Program-made: the position numbers and the translations under genes | In this document: positions 58,042 to 64,000 of the stretch, one piece after another | Position numbering within the stretch: position 1 is the stretch's first letter | How the letters are laid out: every line of letters begins with the position of its first letter | Assembly: GCF_029338575.1 (NCBI RefSeq) | Contig: NZ_CP119993.1 | Span: forward strand, 682,001 to 746,000 | Direction: 5' to 3' | Length of the DNA stretch: 64,000 bases | Source of the DNA: Halomarina halobia | GTDB taxonomy: Archaea > Halobacteriota > Halobacteria > Halobacteriales > Haloarculaceae | Notes under the pieces: model-generated | What the model was told of the DNA's origin: nothing | The model's input: the letters and a program-made list of their open reading frames with translations, nothing else | The model's database searches: none

Positions 58042-59442
58042 TCAGTTCCCGTCAGTCGAGGTGACGCCCTCGAACTCGTCACGGAATGCCCGGTACCCTG
58101 CCGGTCCATGCGTCGCGACGGTTCGAAGCGCATCTTCGTCGCTTCCGAGGTGTTCCTCGACCCAGACGGCCATCTTACACTCCAGCCGGTCCACCACCTC
58201 TAGTTCCAATTCGGACAGGTCCGATTGCTCCCACGGGTCTGCCTCCATATCGTACAGCTGAACGTCGGGGATCGGACCTTCCCACATGCCGGCGTGGTAC
58301 GTCTTAATCAGTTTCCACCGGTCCGTCCGAATAGCCCGCTGTGCAGTGTAGAGGCCGTGGTCGAAGACGACGGCGTCGCGCCAGGGTTCGTCCGCCGATT
58401 CGAGGACCGCCCGGAGCGAATCGCCTTGCCACCGGGGAGGCGCATCCAGGCCGGCATAGGCCGCCAGGGTCGGCGCCATGTCGACGTTGGTAACGAGCTG
58501 GGGCCGGTGGCCGGGTTCGTAGTCGGTGTCTGCTGGCGGCTTCACCAGCAGCGGGACTCGCTGGGTCCCGTCGTGCGTACTCCAGTGCTCACGGTAGAGG
58601 CCGTGCTCGCCGAACTCCTCACCGTGGTCCGCGGTGACGACGATTAGCGAGTTGTCGTAAACATTGTTCGACTTGAGATAGGCGAGGAGTCGCCCGGCGT
58701 GCCGGTCAGTATAGCGGATCTCTGCGTCGTAGTTTGCGATGAGTTCGCGGAGGTCGTTTCGGTCGTTGACGTCCATGTGGTCGGCGGAGCGCCAGGCGTT
58801 CCAGCACTGGTGATCGGCGATCGCGTCGGCGGTGGGATACTCGGGCATCGGGACGTCCGCGAACGCCTCTACCTCCTCGTGGGACCGTAGGTAGGGCCCG
58901 TGCGGATCCCACAATTGAATGTACGCGAAGAAGTTCCGGTCCTCGTACCGGGTCAGGACGTCGATCGCCCGGTCGACGACGCTTTCCGCGCGCGGAGTCT
59001 GGAAAGACTCATAACCGCCGGACGGTTCCTGAGGCTGGTGGACCTCGTGCCATGTATCGTGGAACCAGGGCGCGGGGTGTCGTGGGAACGAGGAGACGGC
59101 AAGCGTCGGGACCCGTTCCTCGTAGAACAGCCGCGGCAAGCTCCACCAGGGCCGGCTCGGGACGTGGTCGCTCCAGGTGCCGGCCCAGTCGACGTCGTTG
59201 ACGGGATGGTCGAGCCGCTGGGATCGCGGGCCGTGCGTCTCAACGCCGTTGCGCATTCCGTACCGGCCTGACAGGAGGGCAGCCCGAGACGGGAGGCACG
59301 GCGAGTTCGCGACGTACGCGTTGTCGAACGCGACCGCGTCCGCGGCAAACTCGTCGAGGTTCGGTGTCGTCGGCGCGTCGTACCCGTAGGTGCCGACGTG
59401 GTCGGCGCGCAGGGAGTCGATGTCGATGTAGACTACGCGCAT
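58042..59442 (-). CDS. Sulfatase (type I)
   Basis: A 466-residue arylsulfatase-superfamily enzyme. The active-site motif C-x-P-S-R is C49-LPSR in ANSPCLPSRAALLSGRYGM; this cysteine must be converted to formylglycine. Metal ligands are in IDIDSLRADH at the start and VVTADHGEEFGEHG in the C-terminal half. Substrate contacts probably include HDGTQRVPLLVK. It has no signal peptide, so it acts in the cytoplasm on an imported sulfated compound. It shares a cluster with a second sulfatase, two regulators and a sugar-type uptake protein. No maturation enzyme is visible in the window. Confidence 0.9.
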   Translation of the reverse strand: MRVVYIDIDSLRADHVGTYGYDAPTTPNLDEFAADAVAFDNAYVANSPCLPSRAALLSGRYGMRNGVETHGPRSQRLDHPVNDVDWAGTWSDHVPSRPWWSLPRLFYEERVPTLAVSSFPRHPAPWFHDTWHEVHQPQEPSGGYESFQTPRAESVVDRAIDVLTRYEDRNFFAYIQLWDPHGPYLRSHEEVEAFADVPMPEYPTADAIADHQCWNAWRSADHMDVNDRNDLRELIANYDAEIRYTDRHAGRLLAYLKSNNVYDNSLIVVTADHGEEFGEHGLYREHWSTHDGTQRVPLLVKPPADTDYEPGHRPQLVTNVDMAPTLAAYAGLDAPPRWQGDSLRAVLESADEPWRDAVVFDHGLYTAQRAIRTDRWKLIKTYHAGMWEGPIPDVQLYDMEADPWEQSDLSELELEVVDRLECKMAVWVEEHLGSDEDALRTVATHGPAGYRAFRDEFEGVTSTDGN

Positions 59443-59606
59443 CGATCGGCGGTAGGAGGTCGAAGTCTATAAACGGTTCAGTCACTTGGCCCGGACGCCG
59501 CCTACACTCTCGACGACGGTCTTCCGGGCTATATCGGGAGGACTGACGTGTGAGCACTCCGGCAACAACAGTATAACGATTGAACGGGATGGGTCTCTGA
59601 CGATGG
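59443..59606. promoter_or_regulatory. Short intergenic region upstream of the first sulfatase
   Basis: Reading the minus strand from the IclR gene, this 164-base gap contains AACGATTGAACGGG and TATAGCCCGG elements near 59530-59580 and AGTCTATAAACGG at 59463-59475 (minus-strand TTTATAGACT), about 25-30 bases before the sulfatase ATG. The last is a good TATA candidate. Confidence 0.45.
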
Positions 59607-60347
59607 TTATCGAGACCTCCGGTTGCCGCCGCGAATACCCATCCGTTTCGAGACGGTTTGGGCCGTCTTCTTGACGAGTTTCGTGTAATTTGACTCAACC
59701 TGTTCGCTCACGCTTGGAGCGTCGACGAACAGGGCGACTGCGCCGATTGGTTCGCCGTCGTCCATCGTCACCGGTGCGGCGATCTCCCGCAGGCCAGTCT
59801 CGTCGTCGGTCTGTGCGATCCAGCCCTCGCCCGCCGACCCCAAGCGCCCGGTGCCGTTAGCTGCGGACGGACCGACGGGCGAGTCTGAACCAACTCTGTC
59901 GAGACTGGCCAGAATCGCCCGACCTGAAGCGGTTTCGTCGAGCGAGATCCGAGTCCCTGCTTTGACGCCAGGTTGGCCGTCGCGGTCCGGGTCGATGGAG
60001 TGGATGTAAACGCCCACGTCGCCGTCGCGAATCAGTAACGTCGCGACTTCGTCCGCGATCGTCGCAAGCTCCTGAAGGCTAGCGATCGCCTCCTGGAATA
60101 GAGGCTCTTCGTTACGAACGGTCGACCCGAACTCATAGAACCGGTATCCGAGTCGATACTTGTCACCGTCACGACGCAGGAAACCATGGTCGTGGAGGGT
60201 CACGAGGTGCTTGTGGACGTTAGCCTTTGAGACGTCGAGCGTCCGCGCGATTTCGGTCGGGCCCGTGATTTTGCGGTCTTGGAGGACCTCCAGGATGCTC
60301 ACGGCCGTGTCGATGGCGGTGACGTGGTACCGCTCGTCGGCGATCAT
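59607..60347 (-). CDS. IclR family transcriptional regulator
   Basis: A 246-residue regulator. The winged helix covers DTAVSILEVLQDRKITGPTE and SKANVHKHLVTLHDHGFLRR. The effector domain is recognisable (GVKAGTRISLDETASGRAIL, DETGLREIAAPVTMDDGEPI). The start is at ATG 60347; a GTG four codons earlier is possible. It lies between the two divergently oriented sulfatase genes and probably controls both. The ligand is unknown but may be a desulfated sugar or derivative. Confidence 0.9.
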   Translation of the reverse strand: MIADERYHVTAIDTAVSILEVLQDRKITGPTEIARTLDVSKANVHKHLVTLHDHGFLRRDGDKYRLGYRFYEFGSTVRNEEPLFQEAIASLQELATIADEVATLLIRDGDVGVYIHSIDPDRDGQPGVKAGTRISLDETASGRAILASLDRVGSDSPVGPSAANGTGRLGSAGEGWIAQTDDETGLREIAAPVTMDDGEPIGAVALFVDAPSVSEQVESNYTKLVKKTAQTVSKRMGIRGGNRRSR

Positions 60348-60523
60348 ACCCAGAATCACATGGCGAGTGTCAATAAGCGTTCGCTATCTTCGAACAATGT
60401 CGTTGAAGAACGAGACGGTATCACTGCCATCGGCGTGACACGGGAACTGACGCGGCGACTCGGAGTCGGTCCGATCAGCGCCCGCCTACCGATATCGGGG
60501 ACTCACCGACGGTGGCACAAAAA

Positions 60524-60532
60524 ATTTAAATA
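60524..60532 (+). promoter_or_regulatory. TATA box of the second sulfatase gene
   Basis: ATTTAAATA lies 28-36 bases before the ATG at 60560, preceded by CACAAAAA as a purine-rich BRE-like stretch. This gives a leaderless transcript and supports the ATG at 60560 over an upstream TTG at 60539. Confidence 0.6.
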
Positions 60533-60559
60533 GAACCGTTGGGTTCTCTTAGTATCAGA

Positions 60560-62098
60560 ATGTCCAGGCCAAACATTGTAGTGTTATTTACGGATCAACA
60601 ACAGGCCGGGACGGTCCACCCTAATTCGCCTTGTAGGACCCCGATCTTGGACGAGTTCTCGGAATCCGGAACCAGATTCGACCGCTGCTACTCGCCAAAT
60701 CCGATCTGCTCGCCCTCGCGAGCCAGTTTCATGACCGGCGTCCTTCCGCACGTCCACGGCATGATCAACGTCACCCACGGCGTCGAACCGTACGGGGCAC
60801 AGTTCCGGTCCGATCTGGACACGTGGAGCGGACAACTCGCCGAGGCCGGCTACACGAACGGGTACTTCGGCAAGTGGCACGTTGAGCGGACCGGCGAACT
60901 GGAGGCGTTCGGCTTCGACCGGTACAGCATCAGACGCTCAGCGGAGTTCGAGTCTACATTCCATGACTACCGCGCCTCGCTCGACCTCCCACCCGTCCCC
61001 AACCGGTCCCGGTCCGGTGTCGTGGATCCGGTAGTCGTGGAGGACGAGGGGTACGATGACTACCTCCTCAGCGGTCACATCGACGAACCTGTCGAAGGGA
61101 TGTCCGACCACTTCGTCTACTCGCAGGGGCTGGATTTCATCCGAGATGCGGCCAGGGACGGCGGGCCGTTCAGCGCCGTTATCAGTACTTACGCTCCCCA
61201 TGACCCGTACCTCGCGCCGACCGAGTTCCGTGAGCAGTACGACATCGACGAAATCGAGAAACCGGCGAACTTCCACGACACGTTGAAGGACAAGCCAAGA
61301 ATATACGGCCGCCAGCGTGACATCTGGGAAGATCTCTCGTGGGAGGAATATGCCGAGGCCATCGCCTCGTACTACGGCTACTGCAGCTTCATCGACTTGC
61401 AGGTCGGTCGCGTGATCGAAGTACTCAGGGAAACGGGAGAACTCGACGACACGATAATCGTCTACACGTCCGACCATGGCGATTACCTCGGGGCTCACGG
61501 CATGTTCCTCAAGGGCGTCGCACCGTTTGAGGAAGCGTATCGGGTTCCGTGCCTTATCAGGACGCCGACCGAGTATCCGGACGGCGTCGTCCGGGACGAC
61601 ATCGTGCAACTCCAAGACCTAGCCCCGACGATAGTCAACATCGCGACGGGCGAAGACTTCCCCCCGACGTCACGGATCGGGCCTGAGAATCCGCACGCTC
61701 GTGGCGGCGAGAACGTGGCGGCGCTCGACGAGGAGCCGTCGTTCACCGCCACGTCCCTCGTCCCTTTCCTCCGCGACGAGCGGCCGGCCAACCACCGGCA
61801 GGAAGCGTTCGCGGAGTTCCACGGGCAGGACTTCGCCTGGACCCAGCGCGTGTACTGGAGGAACGACCTCAAGTACGTGTTCAACACGTTCGCCGAGGAC
61901 GAACTTTACGACCTCGCCGCGGACCCGAACGAACTGTTGAACGTCGTCGACGACGCGGAGTACGAGGAGATGAAGAAGGCGCTCTCCGAACGGATGTGGC
62001 AGATCGCCCGCGAGACCGGTGATTATCAGATTAGCGAGCTGCATTACGGGATGCATCGATTCGCCCCGGTCGGACCGAACGGGCGAGGTGACCGCTGA
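60560..62098 (+). CDS. Sulfatase (type I, choline-sulfatase/arylsulfatase-like)
   Basis: A 512-residue sulfatase. The N-terminal strand NIVVLFTDQQQAGTV carries metal-binding D12, and the active-site motif is C50-SPSR54 in NPICSPSRASFMTG. Further features are YFGKWHVERTG, TYAPHDPYLAPTEF and IIVYTSDHGDYLGAHGMFLK, the last with the second set of metal ligands. The length and the GAHGMFLKG wording fit exo-acting sulfatases of the S1 family. It has no signal peptide, so it is cytoplasmic. It is divergent from IclR and followed by a TrmB regulator after 77 bases. Confidence 0.9.
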   Translation: MSRPNIVVLFTDQQQAGTVHPNSPCRTPILDEFSESGTRFDRCYSPNPICSPSRASFMTGVLPHVHGMINVTHGVEPYGAQFRSDLDTWSGQLAEAGYTNGYFGKWHVERTGELEAFGFDRYSIRRSAEFESTFHDYRASLDLPPVPNRSRSGVVDPVVVEDEGYDDYLLSGHIDEPVEGMSDHFVYSQGLDFIRDAARDGGPFSAVISTYAPHDPYLAPTEFREQYDIDEIEKPANFHDTLKDKPRIYGRQRDIWEDLSWEEYAEAIASYYGYCSFIDLQVGRVIEVLRETGELDDTIIVYTSDHGDYLGAHGMFLKGVAPFEEAYRVPCLIRTPTEYPDGVVRDDIVQLQDLAPTIVNIATGEDFPPTSRIGPENPHARGGENVAALDEEPSFTATSLVPFLRDERPANHRQEAFAEFHGQDFAWTQRVYWRNDLKYVFNTFAEDELYDLAADPNELLNVVDDAEYEEMKKALSERMWQIARETGDYQISELHYGMHRFAPVGPNGRGDR

Positions 62099-62146
62099 CC
62101 CCGGGTCCCACGGCGCCGTTGATCGGTGACGGAGCGCCAGGCAACG

Positions 62147-62152
62147 CTTATG
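62147..62152 (+). promoter_or_regulatory. TATA-like box of the trmB-type gene
   Basis: CTTATG is centred about 26 bases before the ATG at 62176, giving a leaderless start. An upstream in-frame start at 62119 would lie before this box, so the ATG at 62176 is preferred. Confidence 0.45.
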
Positions 62153-62175
62153 ATCGCGAGTCCAGTGGATACGGT

Positions 62176-63249
62176 ATGGAAGACCGCGAATCCCTAAAAG
62201 AAATCCTCACTGACGCGGGATTCTCGAAGTACGAGGCCGAGGTCTACCTCTCGGTTCTCGAACTCACGGATGCGAGCGTCGCAGACATTGCGGAGGTCTC
62301 TCCTGTCCCCCGATCGCGGGTGTACGACGTACTCCGTAACCTCAAACGTGAAGGATACCTCGAGACGTACGAAAGGGGTTCGCTACGGGCACGGATCAGA
62401 GATCCGTCCGCCGTCGTCGAGACCCTCACGGAACGTTCGCGCGACTTCGCTGAGGCTGCAGACGGTATCGAGGAGACCTGGGAGCAACCGCAGATAACGC
62501 AGAACAGTGTTCGGGTATTCCAGGAACACGAGTCCGTTATCGCACACGCGCGCCAGCAGCTGGCGGAGGCAAAAAACATCGTTCACTTGGCCGTCTCGCC
62601 CGACGAACTGAACGCGATCAGCGATTCTCTTAAGACGTTGCGAGAACGCGGCGTCGTCGTTCAGATCGTGTTGCACGAGGGTTCGGACGGGTTCGAAGGG
62701 CCGGCGGCGTTCGATTCGCTGTATCCCGACGTGGCGACCGAAGTGCGATTCTGCGCGTCCCTACTCCCGTTCATCGTGTTGATCGATGGGGACCTGACGA
62801 TACTCGGAGTGCAGAGCCAGCGCGGCAGGGAGTACGGGATGGTTGTCAAATACCATGTCCTCTCGTCCATCCTCCACTGGTATTTCCAGATCCAGCTCTG
62901 GGAGCCCTGGGACGTAGTGTACTCGTCCTCGGAGGTCGACGAGATGACGTACGTGAGCATCCGCGAGCTGATCCGCGACCTCGAATCCGTACGCGACACT
63001 GGCGAGACGGTGACCGTGCGGGTCAAGGGGATCGAGACGTTGACAGGCGACCGAGTCACGATTACCGGCGAGGTGAACGACATCATGTACGTGGACTCTA
63101 ACGCCGCCACCGACCAGCCGTTCCGCCAGCCGTTCATACAAGCCGCCATCGTCGTCACCGACGAGTCGCGCGATTACACCATCGGCGGCTACGGCGCCAT
63201 CCTTGAGGACATCAGGGCGACTCGCATCACTATACTATCCGTGGAGTGA
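62176..63249 (+). CDS. TrmB family sugar-responsive transcriptional regulator
   Basis: A 357-residue regulator. Residues 1-75 form the TrmB winged helix (LKEILTDAGFSKYEAEVYLS, SPVPRSRVYDVLRNLKREGY). A coiled region follows, then the TrmB effector domain with the phospholipase-D-like fold (NSVRVFQEHESVIAHARQQL, IVHLAVSPDELNAISDSLK) and a C-terminal beta domain that binds sugars in the family. The sugar-type binding-protein gene starts 102 bases downstream, so a maltose- or glucuronide-type ligand controlling that transporter is likely. This is a well-supported family call but an inferred target. Confidence 0.88.
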   Translation: MEDRESLKEILTDAGFSKYEAEVYLSVLELTDASVADIAEVSPVPRSRVYDVLRNLKREGYLETYERGSLRARIRDPSAVVETLTERSRDFAEAADGIEETWEQPQITQNSVRVFQEHESVIAHARQQLAEAKNIVHLAVSPDELNAISDSLKTLRERGVVVQIVLHEGSDGFEGPAAFDSLYPDVATEVRFCASLLPFIVLIDGDLTILGVQSQRGREYGMVVKYHVLSSILHWYFQIQLWEPWDVVYSSSEVDEMTYVSIRELIRDLESVRDTGETVTVRVKGIETLTGDRVTITGEVNDIMYVDSNAATDQPFRQPFIQAAIVVTDESRDYTIGGYGAILEDIRATRITILSVE

Positions 63250-63320
63250 CCCCACGTGGCTCGATCGAGATCTTGATTGCCCGTGAACCCGTTCAGTTTC
63301 CCGGTATTGTCAGGGAAACG

Positions 63321-63327
63321 TTTATTA
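63321..63327 (+). promoter_or_regulatory. TATA box of the ABC binding-protein gene
   Basis: TTTATTA lies 25-31 bases before the ATG at 63352, preceded by GGAAACG. This is typical haloarchaeal leaderless spacing. TrmB-type regulators bind close to such boxes; an inverted repeat was not obvious here. Confidence 0.5.
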
Positions 63328-63351
63328 CCGGGGACTGCATTTCGCCACAGT

Positions 63352-64000
63352 ATGCCATTCACTACCAACAATAATCGTGTCGATAGACGAAGATTCATTT
63401 CGGCGACAGGTGCCGCGGGTGTGACGCTTCTCACGGGCTGTACAGGTGGCAGCGACGGTGGGTCGAACGGCGGCGGGAACGGCGACGGGGGCGTCTCGCT
63501 GACCATCAACATGTTCACGGGGCAAGCGACGGACAAGAACATCAAGGCCTTCGAGGAAGCTGTCGCCGCCTTCGAGGAGCAGACCGGCTACTCGGTCAAA
63601 ATCAAGGGTATCGCGCAGGCCGGACAAGTCATCAACCAGACCCAGACGGCGGTACAGGCCGGTTCGCCGCCGAACCTCGCCTTCATGCCGGCGGGCGGGC
63701 TCCTGGGCATGATCACCAACGACTTCCTCGAACCAGTCGGGGACCGCATCGACTCGGCGAAAACGTTCAGCCGTTCGGACTTCACCCGAGAACGGAAGTT
63801 CGACATCGCGTCACTCGGCGGTGAGGAAATTTACGGTGTGCCCGCCATGTCCGGCCACTGGGGTTCTCTCTACTACAATCCGGACATGCTCGAACAGGCG
63901 GGCTACGATCCGAAGAAGCCGAACTTCAAGACCTGGCCCGAGTTCCTTGACGTCGCGCGCGACGTTAAGGACGCAACTGGCGTGAAACCGATCGGACTCT
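63352..64000 (+). CDS. ABC transporter sugar-binding lipoprotein, partial (C-terminus outside window)
   Basis: The first 216 residues of an extracellular solute-binding protein (family 1). It has a Tat signal with RRR at 12-14 (DRRRFISATG), a lipobox LLTGC (C30) and a Gly/Ser/Asp-rich linker, as usual for haloarchaeal lipoproteins. The mature part shows AFEEQTGYSVKIKGIAQAGQ and VPAMSGHWGSLYYNPDMLEQ, the signature region of this family. It would collect an oligosaccharide or sugar for import. Permease and ATPase genes are expected to the right. It links the sulfatases to sugar uptake. Confidence 0.88.
   Translation, partial: MPFTTNNNRVDRRRFISATGAAGVTLLTGCTGGSDGGSNGGGNGDGGVSLTINMFTGQATDKNIKAFEEAVAAFEEQTGYSVKIKGIAQAGQVINQTQTAVQAGSPPNLAFMPAGGLLGMITNDFLEPVGDRIDSAKTFSRSDFTRERKFDIASLGGEEIYGVPAMSGHWGSLYYNPDMLEQAGYDPKKPNFKTWPEFLDVARDVKDATGVKPIGL

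Overview
This window is from the genome of an extremely halophilic archaeon (class Halobacteria). The proteins are strongly acidic and the DNA is GC-rich with short AT-rich promoters. Many genes have a TATA-like box only 24-35 bases before the ATG, the usual haloarchaeal leaderless layout. Secreted proteins carry Tat (twin-arginine) signals, often with a lipobox. Family content agrees: halocyanin, a bat-type HTH regulator, TrmB, RdfA, Orc1/Cdc6 and an archaeal SMC-like protein. I saw no rRNA, tRNA or CRISPR array.

Layout. 0-7.5 kb: core metabolism and copper redox, with cysteine synthase, two acyl-CoA dehydrogenases, a multicopper oxidase and double-domain halocyanin operon beside a PadR regulator, and a frameshifted flavin/PLP-oxidase-fold gene. 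7.5-11.7 kb: a decayed gene with a transposon-end-like hairpin, then a Zn/Cd-type P1B ATPase with three metal-binding domains behind a bat-type regulator. 12-15.8 kb: a tyrosine recombinase with an overlapping partner gene, a gene-poor stretch and three small genes. 16.3-26.6 kb: a surface-glycan cluster (flippase, polytopic membrane protein, decayed sulfatase-like gene, three GT4 glycosyltransferases, nucleotide-sugar epimerase and dehydrogenase). 26.7-30.7 kb: DUF2243 and small membrane proteins, then a CHAT-protease-like protein paired with a possible P-loop-like partner. 30.8-38.7 kb: a catabolic operon (TAXI-TRAP transporter, RraA-family protein, amidohydrolase, Rieske protein, PanE-like reductase) divergent from an IclR regulator. 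39.3-40.4 kb: a solitary trpB.

40.8-47.5 kb is the most striking part. It looks like a complete replication origin: three C-rich inverted copies and about seven clear direct copies of a TTTCACTCGGTGYGAGGGG box with a G-rich tail, placed on either side of an AT-rich segment with hairpins and a polypurine run, followed at once by orc1/cdc6. Beyond orc1 lie a six-copy 18-bp minisatellite, an SMC/Rad50-like zinc-hook protein and rod-determining factor RdfA, so replication and cell-shape functions sit together.

49-55.5 kb: an acyl-CoA synthetase with an IclR regulator, a Tat-exported GMC dehydrogenase pair and a membrane protein. 55.5-58 kb: an AT-richer gene desert holding a triply frameshifted IS6-like transposase. 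58-64 kb: two sulfatases, IclR and TrmB regulators and the start of a sugar-type ABC binding protein, suggesting uptake and desulfation of sulfated sugars; it runs off the window edge.
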